Source: JBMOUD01 sp049319665 (lineage in GTDB: Bacteria; Pseudomonadota; Gammaproteobacteria; Enterobacterales; Enterobacteriaceae). From it: a DNA stretch of 64,000 bases. The notes under the pieces are model-generated. The model worked only from the letters and a program-made list of their open reading frames with translations. It was not told the origin of the DNA and ran no database searches. The stretch's first letter is position 1, and each line of letters begins with the position of its first letter. Position numbers and translations under genes: made by a program. Shown here piece by piece: positions 1-9,910 of the stretch. The DNA lies in assembly GCF_049319665.1 (NCBI RefSeq), contig NZ_JBMOUD010000005.1, forward strand, positions 186,001 through 250,000, in the 5' to 3' direction.

Positions 1-2
1 AG

Positions 3-1355
3 CTGGAACAAGTGTTGCGCGAACGTGAAGCTATCCGTTCTGCCGTGTTCCATGAAGGTCTGTCCATTATTGAACGTGACCGTGCTGCCGCTTACTTCGC
101 TTCACAAGAAGAAGGCGCACAGGTGCTGCTGTGTTCTGAAATCGGCTCTGAAGGTCGTAACTTCCAGTTTGCGAGTAAAATGGTGATGTTCGACCTGCCG
201 TTCAACCCAGACCTACTGGAGCAACGTATTGGTCGTCTGGATCGTATCGGTCAGCAAAACAATATCGAAATTATGGTGCCTTATCTGGAGCAAACCGCGC
301 AATCTGTACTGGTGCGTTGGTTCCATGAGGGTCTGGACGCGTTCGAGCACACCTGCCCGACCGGCCGCACCATTTACGACAAAGGCTACCAGCAGCTGAT
401 TAGCTTCTTAGCCGTGCCAGCCGAGCAAGAAGGCTTGGACGAGTTTATTGTGGAATGCCGCGCCGAGCATGATGCGCTGAAACTTCAGCTTGAAAACGGT
501 CGTGACCGCCTGCTAGAGATGCATTCCAACGGCGGTGAACCCGCACAGCAACTGGCGCAATCGATCGGCGAACAAGATAACGACGTGCAGTTGGTTAATT
601 TTGCGCTGAACCTGTTTGATATCGTCGGTATCAACCAGGAAGATCGCAGCGATAACTTGATCGTCCTGACGCCGTCTGATCATATGCTGGTGCCAGATTT
701 CCCAGGACTGCAGCAAGACGGTTGCACGGTGACTTTTGACCGTGAACAGGCGTTGTCGCGTGAAGATGCGCAGTTTATCAGTTGGGAACACCCGATCGTG
801 CGCAACGGTCTGGACTTGATTCTCTCCGGCGATACCGGCAGTTGTGCGGTGTCTCTGCTGAAAAACAAAGCATTACCGGTTGGTACCCTGCTGGTTGAGT
901 TGGTTTACGTTGTCGAGTGTCAGGCGCCGAAACACCTGCAACTGACTCGCTTCTTGCCGCCAACGCCAATACGTATGTTGATGGACCGTAAAGGCACTAA
1001 TTTGGCACCGCAGGTTGAATTCGAGAGCTTTAACCGCCAGCTCAACGCGGTAAATCGCCATACTTCCAGCAAACTGGTCAATGCCGTACAACAAGACGTC
1101 CACGCAATGTTGCAGCAGGCAGAACCTTTAGTTGAAGCAGAAGCGAAAACGTTGATCGACGCGGCTAAAGTTGAAGCCAACGAACAGCTGACCGTTGAAT
1201 TGGAACGTTTACAGGCGTTGAAACAAGTCAACCCGAACATCCGTGACGATGAACTGGAAGCGCTGGAGTTCAACCGCAAACAAGTACTGACTAGCCTCAA
1301 TGATGCCAGCTGGCGTTTGGATGCTATTCGCCTGGTGGTGGTCAGCCATCAGTAA
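3..1355 (+). CDS. rapA: RNA polymerase recycling ATPase RapA, C-terminal part (truncated by window edge)
   Basis: SWI/SNF-type ATPase that binds RNA polymerase and helps recycle it after transcription. Only about the last 450 residues are present; the reading frame is open at the left edge, and E. coli RapA is about 968 residues. The visible N-terminal part is the second RecA-like helicase lobe, with the late helicase motifs seen as SEIGSEGRNFQFA and LLEQRIGRLDRIGQ (the arginine-finger motif VI). The remainder matches the long RapA-specific C-terminal domain, ending in a charged helical stretch. The neighbour rluA follows after 65 bp, as in E. coli. Identification rests on recall of the family and the conserved order; the start of the gene cannot be assessed. 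Confidence 0.95.
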   Translation: MEQVLREREAIRSAVFHEGLSIIERDRAAAYFASQEEGAQVLLCSEIGSEGRNFQFASKMVMFDLPFNPDLLEQRIGRLDRIGQQNNIEIMVPYLEQTAQSVLVRWFHEGLDAFEHTCPTGRTIYDKGYQQLISFLAVPAEQEGLDEFIVECRAEHDALKLQLENGRDRLLEMHSNGGEPAQQLAQSIGEQDNDVQLVNFALNLFDIVGINQEDRSDNLIVLTPSDHMLVPDFPGLQQDGCTVTFDREQALSREDAQFISWEHPIVRNGLDLILSGDTGSCAVSLLKNKALPVGTLLVELVYVVECQAPKHLQLTRFLPPTPIRMLMDRKGTNLAPQVEFESFNRQLNAVNRHTSSKLVNAVQQDVHAMLQQAEPLVEAEAKTLIDAAKVEANEQLTVELERLQALKQVNPNIRDDELEALEFNRKQVLTSLNDASWRLDAIRLVVVSHQ

Positions 1356-1420
1356 CCGACAGGGGCGCGGTTAACGCCGCGCCTGCTTTATCACCGCTTT
1401 ACCAAGATGACGAAACTGCT

Positions 1421-2122
1421 ATGAGTGCAAGTCAACAGATGCCACATCAGCCCTCGAATACCAAACCGTTGGAGGATTACCATCCGCCAACCGATCCTTG
1501 GCTACAGATCCTATTTCAGGATGAACACCTGATGGTGGTCAACAAGCCAAGCGGACTGCTATCTGTTCCGGGTAAAGCGGCTGAACACCAAGACAGCCTG
1601 ATGACTCGCATTCAACGCGATTACCCGCTGGCAGAATCGGTACATCGTTTGGATATGTCCACCAGCGGTGTCATTGCTGTTGCCTTGACCAAAGAAGCGG
1701 AACGCGAGCTCAAGCGCCAATTCCGCGATCGCGAAACCAAGAAAACCTATATCGCCCGCGTCTGGGGTCATATGGCGGAAGATTACGGCATTATTGATTT
1801 ACCACTGATTTGCGACTGGCCAAACCGCCCAAAACAGATGGTATGCCATGAAACGGGACGTAAAGCCCTGACCCAATATGAAGTGATCTCGTGGGATGCC
1901 GATGGCACGACTCGCGTAAGACTACGACCAATTACCGGGCGATCGCACCAATTGCGGGTACATCTTCTGGCATTGGGACATCCCATCCTAGGGGATAAGT
2001 TTTATGCACATGACGAAGCGCGCACGATGGTTAATCGTCTGCAGCTGCATGCGCAGGAATTATCGTTTTATCATCCGATTACGGATGTGCCAGTGACATT
2101 TAGTTGTGAGCCGGATTTTTAA
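1421..2122 (+). CDS. rluA: Dual-specificity rRNA/tRNA pseudouridine synthase RluA
   Basis: Converts U746 of 23S rRNA and U32 of several tRNAs to pseudouridine (known for E. coli RluA). The product is 233 residues, with the family motif HRLDMSTSG containing the catalytic aspartate around residue 78, and the RluA-typical ITGRSHQLRVH further on. Compared with E. coli RluA (219 residues) the N-terminus is about 15 residues longer; an ATG six codons downstream is an alternative start. The gene lies after rapA in the same direction and its stop codon abuts the LIR-A repeat, which occupies the whole gap to convergent djlA. Confidence 0.95.
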   Translation: MSASQQMPHQPSNTKPLEDYHPPTDPWLQILFQDEHLMVVNKPSGLLSVPGKAAEHQDSLMTRIQRDYPLAESVHRLDMSTSGVIAVALTKEAERELKRQFRDRETKKTYIARVWGHMAEDYGIIDLPLICDWPNRPKQMVCHETGRKALTQYEVISWDADGTTRVRLRPITGRSHQLRVHLLALGHPILGDKFYAHDEARTMVNRLQLHAQELSFYHPITDVPVTFSCEPDF

Positions 2123-2915
2123 AGCCTTCGGCTTTAGAACGGTTTTTTAAAACCGGGAAAGGTGTAATTTTCGGTTCTTCAAGCCTGAAGGGCTTCCCAA
2201 GGCATGTATCCGTGAATTTTTCGGTTTCCAAAGTATAGCGTTCAATGCGGCCTTGCAGCCGAAACCGAGTAAAGGGTGGTTGGCGCCACCCTTTACAATC
2301 CTGCGCCCTTTCCCACTTTGATAACCAGCCTAGCGGAGGCCATATTTCAGAATATTCTGTGACAGGCGCAAATTTCATGGCTCCGCCATGCCTTCCTCGG
2401 GTTCGAGCCTGCTTCGCCGTCTCTCCACCACTCGTCTGTGAAATTTTGAGTGCGCCTCGCACGCTTTTTTAAAGTCAAAAGCGAGTTATATCTTTGTTTT
2501 TGCCATTGATTTAAGAGCCACTAAGCGCACTCAAAATGCCACCGATGGAGTGGTGAAAGACAATAGTTTTATCGTTGGCTTGAACCCGAAGGCGGGAAGC
2601 CTGGAAGGCTGGCATTTGCGCGATAACGGAAGCCGCTGAAACATGGCCTCCACTAGATCGAATGCTAATGCATTGAAAGGGCTGGGGATCCCGAAGGGGA
2701 AGCCCACTTTTCCCCTTCGGTCGGTTCGGTCAATGGAGCTACATTAAACACTACATTTGAAGAACCGAAACATTCACTGTTCCGGTTTTTAGAAAAAACC
2801 AAATCTAAACCTTTTCGCGGTTTTGCTAAAACCGTCCCACCTTTGTCAGAGCTTTCACAAAGCCGCCTTTACGCCTTTCTGACGCAGAAGAAATCGCCCA
2901 AAGCCCGATCCGGCC
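2123..2915. repeat. LIR-A: long nested inverted-repeat element between rluA and djlA
   Basis: No convincing gene in this roughly 790 bp gap. It holds two arms in opposite orientation. The left arm has the hairpin ACGGTTTTTTAAAACC near 2139, a CGGTTTC...GAAACCG hairpin around 2221-2267, the hairpin GTAAAGGGTGG/CCACCCTTTAC (2269-2279 with 2286-2296) and the box GGAGGCCATATTTCAG (2335-2350). The right arm mirrors it: CTGAAACATGGCCTCC (2636-2651), CCGAAGGGGAA/TTCCCCTTCGG (2691-2701 with 2710-2720) and CGGTTC...GAACCG (2722-2767). The 285 bp between the boxes hold a central inverted repeat around GAGTGCGC/GCGCACTC. Left and right halves carry different middle cassettes. Small open frames inside have no ribosome-binding site and are not credible genes. 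Confidence 0.85.
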
Positions 2916-2918
2916 AAA

Positions 2919-3734
2919 CTATTTAAATCCCTTTTCGCGCTTAATCAAATCGTAGGCTGCTTGAATTGATTGCGCTTTTTGCTTGGCCATCTCCATCATT
3001 TCAGGGGGAAGCCCCTTAGCGACCAGTTTATCCGGATGATGTTCGCCCATCAGTTTGCGGTAAGCACGCTTAATGGTGGTGACATCATCAGTCTGTTTTA
3101 CACCGAGAACTTTACAAGCATCTGCCAACGTTGGGCCTTGGCTACGTTGATAGTTACCCTGAGAGTAATTACCCTGCTGACCGCCACCAAAGTGCTGACC
3201 GCCTTCCATCATGCTGAGAAATTGATCGAACTGCCCGCGGGAAATCCCCAACTCTTCAGCAATCACATACAACACCTGACGCTCATTAGGATGCAACGAA
3301 CCATCAGCATAAGCCGATTGGATTTGGATCTCTAAAAATGAACGAATCAAATCGAAACGCCCAAAACAGACGCTACGCAGTTCGCGCATTTTGTCGCGCA
3401 ATGGGTAGTTAGACTGCTTACCGTCACGAAACGCGCGTTGTGCCGCTTCTCGCTGCTCACCGTGCAACTGCATCCGATCCATAAAGAGGCTGGCAATCTG
3501 AATATCTGCTTCGGTGACTCTCCCCTTAGATTTGGTTAAATGCCCCATCACCTCAAAGGTGGTGCGGAAAAATAGCGTTTGTCTTGTCTGCTGATCGGAA
3601 AAATAGCCGCGTCTTTTCGTGGCCCGCGTCTTGTCTACCATATGGCCGATCAACAGCCCTAATACGATTCCCCAGAAGCCCATACCGGACATTAATCCAA
3701 ATATAAGTCCGAGCAGCTTTCCCCAATACTGCAT
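2919..3734 (-). CDS. djlA: Membrane-anchored DnaJ-like co-chaperone DjlA
   Basis: Type III J-domain protein that stimulates DnaK at the inner membrane; in E. coli it is linked to the Rcs envelope-stress pathway. The 271 residues show the family layout: one glycine-rich N-terminal transmembrane segment (about residues 6-30), a TerB-like helical domain (about 55-175), a Gln/Gly-rich linker (GGGQQGNYSQGNYQRSQG), and a C-terminal J domain with the essential HPD motif in GEHHPDKL. It is divergent from lptD across 183 bp and convergent with rluA across LIR-A. Confidence 0.95.
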   Translation of the reverse strand: MQYWGKLLGLIFGLMSGMGFWGIVLGLLIGHMVDKTRATKRRGYFSDQQTRQTLFFRTTFEVMGHLTKSKGRVTEADIQIASLFMDRMQLHGEQREAAQRAFRDGKQSNYPLRDKMRELRSVCFGRFDLIRSFLEIQIQSAYADGSLHPNERQVLYVIAEELGISRGQFDQFLSMMEGGQHFGGGQQGNYSQGNYQRSQGPTLADACKVLGVKQTDDVTTIKRAYRKLMGEHHPDKLVAKGLPPEMMEMAKQKAQSIQAAYDLIKREKGFK

Positions 3735-3917
3735 ATACTCCTCAATTCATTATGCCGTTGCGTAAAAATTGCTTTATCATAACCGGCAATTAGCGATGTA
3801 CCTAACGACGACAGCATTACACCGTTGGATTTAACACTAGCGCGACGATGATGAGTAAGATAGTCTCTGACCGTTTGCCGGCATGACGCCTCTGATGACG
3901 GAACACACACTGCCCGT

Positions 3918-6290
3918 ATGAAAAATAGACGTATGATAAAAAGCCTCCCAACACTGCTGACCACCATGATTGGGGCAGCACTGTATAGCCAGAGCGCCTT
4001 CGCCGACTTAGCTGAGCAATGTATGCTCGGCGTGCCGACCTATGACCAGCCGCTGGTGACTGGCGATCCAAATCAGTTGCCGGTAAATATCGAAGCTAAT
4101 CAGTTGCAGGGAAATTATCCTGACAGTGCTCTTTATAGTGGCGACGTTCGCGTAAAGCAAGGCAACAGCACGCTAACAGCGGATCAAGTTCAGCTAAATC
4201 AGATTTCTAAACCAGGCGATGCCCAGCCAACCCGTACTGTTACCGCCACTGGCGACGTTCACTACGGCGATAATCAGATTTTGCTGAAAGGTCCAAAAGC
4301 GTTTTCGAATCTAACCACTAAAGACACTGACGTCGAAAAAGGCAACTACCAAATGGTCGGCCGACAAGGCCGCGGTACCGCAGACAAAATGAAGCTGCGC
4401 GATTCGAACCGCTATACCATTATGGATAACGGTACCTTTACCTCCTGCCTGCCTGGTGACAATAGCTGGAGCGTTGTTGGCTCGCAAGTCATCGAAGACC
4501 GTCAGGAAGAAGTGGCTGAAATCTGGAACGCACGTTTCCATATCGGCCCAGTACCGGTGTTCTATAGCCCTTATATGCAATTGCCGATCGGCGATCGCCG
4601 TCGTTCAGGCTTCTTAATTCCTAACGCGAAATTCGGTAATACGGACGGCTTTGAGTTCATGCTGCCGTTTTACTGGAATATTGCGCCCAACTACGATGCC
4701 ACCATCACTCCGCACTATATGCAGAAACGTGGTACACAGTTGCAGAATGAATTCCGCTATCTGACCGTTGCCGGCAGCGGCCTGATGGAGTTTGACTTCC
4801 TCAATAACGATAGGCTGGTTGAAGATAAATATCCTGGTGTCGATAGCACCAAACGCTGGATGTACTACTGGCAACACTCCGGCGTGATGGATAAGTATTG
4901 GCGCTTTAACGTTGACTATACCAAGGTAAGCGATCCTAATTACTTTAGTGATTTCACCTCGCAGTATGGTTCAAGTACCGACGGCTATGCGACGCAAAAA
5001 TTCAGCGTTGGTTACGCCGATGAGAACTGGGACGCGACGCTGGCCAGCAAGCAGTTCCAGGTCTTCGCCAATCAATTAAACAATTACGTTAACGTATATC
5101 GCGCGCAACCACAGTTCGATATTAACTATTATAAGAATGACCTAGGCCCATTTGACTTCCACGCCTATGGACAGTTCGTCAACTTTACCAACGTAAATAA
5201 CGCCATGCCTTCGGCAACACGCTGGCATTTTGAGCCAACGTTAGATTTGCCGTTAAGTAACCGTTGGGGCAGTATCGATAACGAAATCAAACTGTTGGCT
5301 ACTCATTACCAGCAGTCAATTCCTAACAGTTATTATACCAATACTTATCAACCGAACCCGGATCTGAAAAGCTCGGTCAACCGCGTGATGCCTGAATTTA
5401 AAACCGATGGCAAAATGGTGTTTGACCGCGATATGGATTGGAACTCGGCTTATACGCAGACGTTGGAGCCGCGGGTACAGTACCTCTATATCCCGTATCG
5501 TAATCAAAGCTCGATTAATACCTACGACTCCACGCTGCTACAGACTGACTACACAGGGCTGTTCCGCGACCGTAGCTACAGCGGCTTGGACCGTATCGCC
5601 TCTGCAAATCAGGTGGCTAGTGGTTTAACCAGCCGTATTTATGACGAAGATTCGGTCGAACGCTTTAACGTCTCTGCCGGCCAGATTTACTATTTCAGCC
5701 GCCCACGTACTGGTGATAACAATAGTGCGCTGGACGAAAGTAAGAACACCGGCAGCCTAGTGTGGGCTGGTGATACTTACTATAAAATCAATAATTTCTG
5801 GGCCGCTCGCGGTGGCTTACAGTACGATACTCGCCTGGATGCGCTGGCAATCGGTGATGCAGTATTAGAATACCGCGCCGATTCAGAAAGAATGGTGCAG
5901 TTGAACTACCGCTACGCCAGTCCGGAATATATTCAAGCGACCTTGCCTCAAGTGACCAACCCAGGTTATCAGCAGGGGATTTCGCAAGCTGGGGTTATTG
6001 CAAGCTGGCCAATCGCCGATCGTTGGGCAATTGTTGGCGCGTATTATTATGATACCAAGGCCAACCAATCCGCCGATCAGCTGTTAGGCGTGCAGTACAG
6101 TACCTGCTGCTGGGCTGTCAACTTTGGCTACGAGCGTAAAATTACCAACTGGAATCCAGTTAATAACACTAGCGTTTTCGACAACAGAGTCTCATTTAAT
6201 ATTGAACTTCGTGGCTTAAGTAGCAATCATAGCTTGGGCACCAGAGAAATGCTGGGCAGCGGCATATTGCCTTATCAACGCGCGTTCTGA
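3918..6290 (+). CDS. lptD: LPS-assembly outer-membrane protein LptD
   Basis: Outer-membrane beta barrel that, with LptE, inserts lipopolysaccharide into the outer leaflet. The 790 residues start with a signal peptide ending QSAFA before DLAEQ. An OstA/LptA-like jellyroll domain follows (about 50-230), then a large barrel. The four cysteines that form the two interdomain disulfides in E. coli LptD are present: Cys35, Cys177 and the adjacent pair Cys730-Cys731 (STCCWAV). It leads the operon with surA 73 bp downstream, fitting since SurA chaperones LptD. E. coli uses a sigma-E promoter here; I could not pick one out with confidence. Confidence 0.97.
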   Translation: MKNRRMIKSLPTLLTTMIGAALYSQSAFADLAEQCMLGVPTYDQPLVTGDPNQLPVNIEANQLQGNYPDSALYSGDVRVKQGNSTLTADQVQLNQISKPGDAQPTRTVTATGDVHYGDNQILLKGPKAFSNLTTKDTDVEKGNYQMVGRQGRGTADKMKLRDSNRYTIMDNGTFTSCLPGDNSWSVVGSQVIEDRQEEVAEIWNARFHIGPVPVFYSPYMQLPIGDRRRSGFLIPNAKFGNTDGFEFMLPFYWNIAPNYDATITPHYMQKRGTQLQNEFRYLTVAGSGLMEFDFLNNDRLVEDKYPGVDSTKRWMYYWQHSGVMDKYWRFNVDYTKVSDPNYFSDFTSQYGSSTDGYATQKFSVGYADENWDATLASKQFQVFANQLNNYVNVYRAQPQFDINYYKNDLGPFDFHAYGQFVNFTNVNNAMPSATRWHFEPTLDLPLSNRWGSIDNEIKLLATHYQQSIPNSYYTNTYQPNPDLKSSVNRVMPEFKTDGKMVFDRDMDWNSAYTQTLEPRVQYLYIPYRNQSSINTYDSTLLQTDYTGLFRDRSYSGLDRIASANQVASGLTSRIYDEDSVERFNVSAGQIYYFSRPRTGDNNSALDESKNTGSLVWAGDTYYKINNFWAARGGLQYDTRLDALAIGDAVLEYRADSERMVQLNYRYASPEYIQATLPQVTNPGYQQGISQAGVIASWPIADRWAIVGAYYYDTKANQSADQLLGVQYSTCCWAVNFGYERKITNWNPVNNTSVFDNRVSFNIELRGLSSNHSLGTREMLGSGILPYQRAF

Positions 6291-6363
6291 TTTTTGACGA
6301 CATGTTGAATTCAGTAAACTTGAAACTTGAACCCGCAATTGCGGTTAAATATATGGAAAAAGT

Positions 6364-7659
6364 ATGAAGAACTGGAGAACACTTCTCCTCGGCGCGGTAC
6401 TTTGTGCTAACACCGCGTTCGCAGCACCACAACCTATTGATCAGGTTGCCGCCGTCGTTGATAACGGTGTTGTATTACAGAGTGACGTTGATAGTTTGCT
6501 GAACTCAGTAAAACAGCAGGCGAAAGAAGCTAATCAGCAGGTACCTGATGACGCAACATTACGTCACCAGATCCTTGAGCGTCTGATCATGGATAACATT
6601 CAGCTACAGATGGCCAGCAAAATGGGTATCCAGTTGAGCGATGATGACGTGAGTAAAGCGATTGCCAATATCGCGGCTCAGAACAATATCAGCGTCGATC
6701 AATTGCGTAGCCGTTTAGCTTACGATGGTCTGAACTACAATACTTATCGTGCCCAGATCCGCAAAGAAATGCTGATTTCTGAAGTACGTAATAGCGAAGT
6801 ACGCCGTCGAGTGACTATCTTGCCGCAAGAAGTCGATCAATTGGCTAAACAGATCGCTGCCCAAAACGGCAACGGTGCTGAATTTAACCTGAGCCACATT
6901 TTACTGCCACTGCCAGAAAACCCAACGCAGGATCAAGTTGATCAGGCTGAAGCGCTAGCGAAAAAACTGGTCGGTGAATTAAACAACGGTGCAGATTTTG
7001 GCAAGCTGGCAATCACCTATTCTGGGGATTCGCAGGCGCTGAAAGGCGGCAATATGGGCTGGGGTAAACTCCAAGAGTTACCTTCTCTGTTTGCTCAAGC
7101 GCTAAGTACAGCGAAAAAAGGTCAAATCATCGGCCCAATCCGTTCAGGCGTTGGCTTCCATATCCTGAAAGTGAATGACATCCGCGGCGATAGCAAAGTG
7201 GTCTCCGTCACCGAAGTTCATGCACGCCATATTCTGCTGAGAACATCAGTGGTAATGACCGACGCGCAGGCACAGGCTAAGTTGCGTCAGATAGCCGCTG
7301 ATATCAAGAGTGGTAAAACTACTTTTGCTGCCGCAGCCAAAGAGTACTCGCAAGACCCTGGTTCAGCTAATCAGGGTGGCGACTTAGGCTGGGCTTCACC
7401 AGATATGTACGACCCGGCATTCCGTGGCGCACTAATGTCTATGACTAAAGGCCAACTCAGTGAGCCAGTACACTCTTCTTACGGCTGGCACCTGATTGAA
7501 CTGCTCGATACTCGCCAGGTAGATAAAACTGACGCTGCGCAGAAAAACCAGGCTTATCAGATGCTGTTCAACCGTAAGTTTGCAGAAGAAGCACAGACTT
7601 GGATGCAAGAACAACGCGCCCAAGCTTACGTTAAAATCATTAACGAGAATGGACAATAA
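6364..7659 (+). CDS. surA: Periplasmic chaperone / peptidyl-prolyl isomerase SurA
   Basis: Main periplasmic chaperone for outer-membrane proteins, including LptD, porins and TolC-type barrels. It is 431 residues with a signal peptide (MKNWRTLLLG...NTAFA, cleavage before APQP), an N-terminal chaperone domain, two parvulin-type PPIase domains (about 174-276 and 286-386, each with the GGNMGW or GGDLGW signature) and a C-terminal helix. Length matches E. coli SurA (428). It sits between lptD and pdxA; only 6 bp separate it from pdxA, so translation is probably coupled. Confidence 0.97.
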   Translation: MKNWRTLLLGAVLCANTAFAAPQPIDQVAAVVDNGVVLQSDVDSLLNSVKQQAKEANQQVPDDATLRHQILERLIMDNIQLQMASKMGIQLSDDDVSKAIANIAAQNNISVDQLRSRLAYDGLNYNTYRAQIRKEMLISEVRNSEVRRRVTILPQEVDQLAKQIAAQNGNGAEFNLSHILLPLPENPTQDQVDQAEALAKKLVGELNNGADFGKLAITYSGDSQALKGGNMGWGKLQELPSLFAQALSTAKKGQIIGPIRSGVGFHILKVNDIRGDSKVVSVTEVHARHILLRTSVVMTDAQAQAKLRQIAADIKSGKTTFAAAAKEYSQDPGSANQGGDLGWASPDMYDPAFRGALMSMTKGQLSEPVHSSYGWHLIELLDTRQVDKTDAAQKNQAYQMLFNRKFAEEAQTWMQEQRAQAYVKIINENGQ

Positions 7660-7665
7660 GACTCC

Positions 7666-8658
7666 GTGACTAAATCTGTGGTCATCACCCCCGGCGAACC
7701 AGCCGGGGTTGGGCCGGATCTGGTTCTCGCTCTCGCTCAACAGGAGTGGCCTGTTCAGCTAGTAGTGTGTGCCGATCCGGCCCTGTTGCTTGCTAGAGCG
7801 AAATCTCTGGGAATAGCGATCACCCTGCGGGATTACCAGCCGGGCGTAGCTGCACAGCCTCAAGCAGCAGGCACACTCACCGTATTACCTATAGCGACTT
7901 CAGCACCGGTTGTTGCCGGTAAACTGGATGTGGCTAACGGTAGTTACGTTGTCGAAACGTTAGCACGCGCTTGTGACGGTGCCATAAACGGCGAATTTGC
8001 CGCGCTTATCACCGGTCCGGTACAGAAAAGCATTATCAACGATGCCGGTATTCCCTTTATTGGACACACCGAGTTCTTTGCCGATCGCAGTCATTGCGAG
8101 CGCGTGGTAATGATGTTGGCAACCGAAGAATTGCGTGTTGCTCTGGCAACCACGCATCTGCCTTTATCCGAGGTACCTGCGGCCATTACCCAGCAAAGCC
8201 TGCACGAAGTGATTAGCATTCTTCACCATGATTTAAAGACTAAGTTTGGCATTAACGAACCGCAAATTTATGTCTGTGGCCTGAATCCTCACGCAGGTGA
8301 AGGCGGCCATATGGGGCATGAAGAAATAGATACCATTATTCCGGCACTGGAAAGTCTGCGGGCACAAGGCATTAAGTTGATTGGCCCATTGCCTGCCGAC
8401 ACCTTATTCCAGCCTAAGTATCTGCAACATGCTGATGCGGTGTTATCTATGTACCACGATCAGGGCCTGCCCGTGTTAAAATACCAAGGATTCGGTCGCG
8501 CCGTGAATATCACGCTCGGCCTGCCTTTTATTCGGACTTCCGTTGATCACGGAACCGCCCTTGAACTGGCTGCAACCGGTACCGCCGATGCAGGGAGTTT
8601 CAAGACCGCATTAAATCTCGCCATTAACCTGGCGCATAATAGTAATGAAAAACAATAG
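7666..8658 (+). CDS. pdxA: 4-hydroxythreonine-4-phosphate dehydrogenase PdxA
   Basis: NAD-dependent oxidation of 4-phosphohydroxy-L-threonine in the DXP-dependent pyridoxal phosphate pathway. It is 330 residues with a GTG start. The metal-binding histidines lie in the recognisable contexts TTHLPLSEV, NPHAGEGG and MYHDQGLPVLKY, and substrate residues lie in GHTEFF. The N-terminal motif ITPGEPAGVGPD is typical. The gene is packed between surA (6 bp) and rsmA (2 bp). Confidence 0.97.
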   Translation: MTKSVVITPGEPAGVGPDLVLALAQQEWPVQLVVCADPALLLARAKSLGIAITLRDYQPGVAAQPQAAGTLTVLPIATSAPVVAGKLDVANGSYVVETLARACDGAINGEFAALITGPVQKSIINDAGIPFIGHTEFFADRSHCERVVMMLATEELRVALATTHLPLSEVPAAITQQSLHEVISILHHDLKTKFGINEPQIYVCGLNPHAGEGGHMGHEEIDTIIPALESLRAQGIKLIGPLPADTLFQPKYLQHADAVLSMYHDQGLPVLKYQGFGRAVNITLGLPFIRTSVDHGTALELAATGTADAGSFKTALNLAINLAHNSNEKQ

Positions 8659-8660
8659 CA

Positions 8661-9524
8661 ATGAATAATCGAGTCCACCAAGGCCACTTTGCCCGCAAAC
8701 GCTTTGGACAAAACTTCTTAAAAGATCAATTCGTGATCGACAGCATCGTTTCGGCAATTCATCCCCTCAAAGGGCAAGCCGTAGTAGAAATCGGCCCTGG
8801 CCTTGCGGCATTGACCGAACCTGTTGCCGCGCGTCTTGATAATATGACCGTCATCGAGCTGGACCGTGACTTGGCTGCGCGCCTAGAAGTGAACCCGAAG
8901 CTTGCCAACAAGCTGCGCATCATCCAGAACGATGCCATGAAAGTAAACTTTGGCGAGTTGTCTGCTGAAATTGGCCAGCCGCTGCGTGTCTTCGGCAACC
9001 TGCCATACAATATCTCTACGCCGCTAATGTTCCACCTTTTCACCTACACAAACGCTATCAGCGACATGCATTTTATGTTGCAAAAAGAAGTGGTGAATCG
9101 TCTGGTTGCCGGACCGAACAGTAAAGCGTATGGTCGTCTAAGTGTGATGGCGCAGTATTACTGTCAGGTGATCCCGGTATTAGAAGTTCCGCCGGAATCC
9201 TTTACACCAGCGCCTAAAGTTGATTCTGCCGTGGTACGTTTAACGCCGCACGCCAGTATCCCTTACCCAGTTTCAGACATCCGTATTTTGTCTCGTTTGA
9301 CGACCGATGCCTTTAACCAGCGCCGTAAGACGGTACGTAACAGCCTCGGCCATCTGTTTACACCAGAACAGATGCAGGAATTGGGCCTGGATTTAAGCAT
9401 GCGTGCAGAAAACATTTCGGTTGAACAGTACTGTAAGTTAGCTAACTGGCTTTCAACTCGCCCGAAAGCTGCTGATGCCGTTGAACTCGACTTGGATCTA
9501 CAAGACAACGATCCTCTGGAGTAA
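8661..9524 (+). CDS. rsmA: 16S rRNA dimethyladenosine transferase RsmA (KsgA)
   Basis: Dimethylates A1518 and A1519 in helix 45 of 16S rRNA during late small-subunit assembly. The product begins with the family RKRFGQNFL motif, has SAM-binding motif I as VEIGPGLAALTE and catalytic motif IV as NLPYNIST. At 287 residues it is about 14 longer than E. coli KsgA, because of an acidic tail rich in Asp and Leu after STRPK. It starts 2 bp after pdxA and ends 3 bp before apaG, inside the lptD-apaH operon. Confidence 0.97.
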   Translation: MNNRVHQGHFARKRFGQNFLKDQFVIDSIVSAIHPLKGQAVVEIGPGLAALTEPVAARLDNMTVIELDRDLAARLEVNPKLANKLRIIQNDAMKVNFGELSAEIGQPLRVFGNLPYNISTPLMFHLFTYTNAISDMHFMLQKEVVNRLVAGPNSKAYGRLSVMAQYYCQVIPVLEVPPESFTPAPKVDSAVVRLTPHASIPYPVSDIRILSRLTTDAFNQRRKTVRNSLGHLFTPEQMQELGLDLSMRAENISVEQYCKLANWLSTRPKAADAVELDLDLQDNDPLE

Positions 9525-9527
9525 ATT

Positions 9528-9905
9528 ATGCTTGATGCGCCCCGCGTATGTGTTCAGGTACAAAGTGTTTACGTTGAATCTCAATCGATACCGGAAGAGC
9601 AACGTTATATTTTCGCCTACACCATTACTATTCGGAATCTGGGGCGTTTCAACGTACAACTCCTGCGCCGTTATTGGCTGATAACCAACAGTAACGGTCA
9701 AAGAACAGAGGTTCAGGGCGAAGGCGTCGTCGGTGAACAACCGTTGATCCAGCCCGGCAATGAATTCCATTATACCAGCGGCGCGGTGCTTGAAACGCCG
9801 CTGGGTACCATGGAAGGCCACTATGAAATGGTCGCCGAAGACGGAGAAGTTTTCCGCGTCCCAATCCCCGTATTTCGCCTTGCGATCCCAACCCTGATTA
9901 ACTAA
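9528..9905 (+). CDS. apaG: ApaG domain protein
   Basis: Small fibronectin-type-III-like protein of 125 residues, the same length as in E. coli. Its molecular role is not settled; the family is linked by gene order to apaH and by a Co2+/Mg2+ phenotype in Salmonella (CorD). The ApaG signature is visible: FAYTITIRNLG, then LLRRYWLITNSNG, VVGEQPLIQPG and YTSGAVLETPLGTMEGHY. It is placed between rsmA and apaH with gaps of 3 and 5 bp. Confidence 0.96.
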   Translation: MLDAPRVCVQVQSVYVESQSIPEEQRYIFAYTITIRNLGRFNVQLLRRYWLITNSNGQRTEVQGEGVVGEQPLIQPGNEFHYTSGAVLETPLGTMEGHYEMVAEDGEVFRVPIPVFRLAIPTLIN

Positions 9906-9910
9906 ACCTC

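Noticed and set aside
2245..2472. Small open frames inside LIR-A (and similar ones in LIR-C at 38281-38565)
   Set aside because: No ribosome site, no shared peptide between copies once frames are compared, and the same DNA is under base-pairing constraint.
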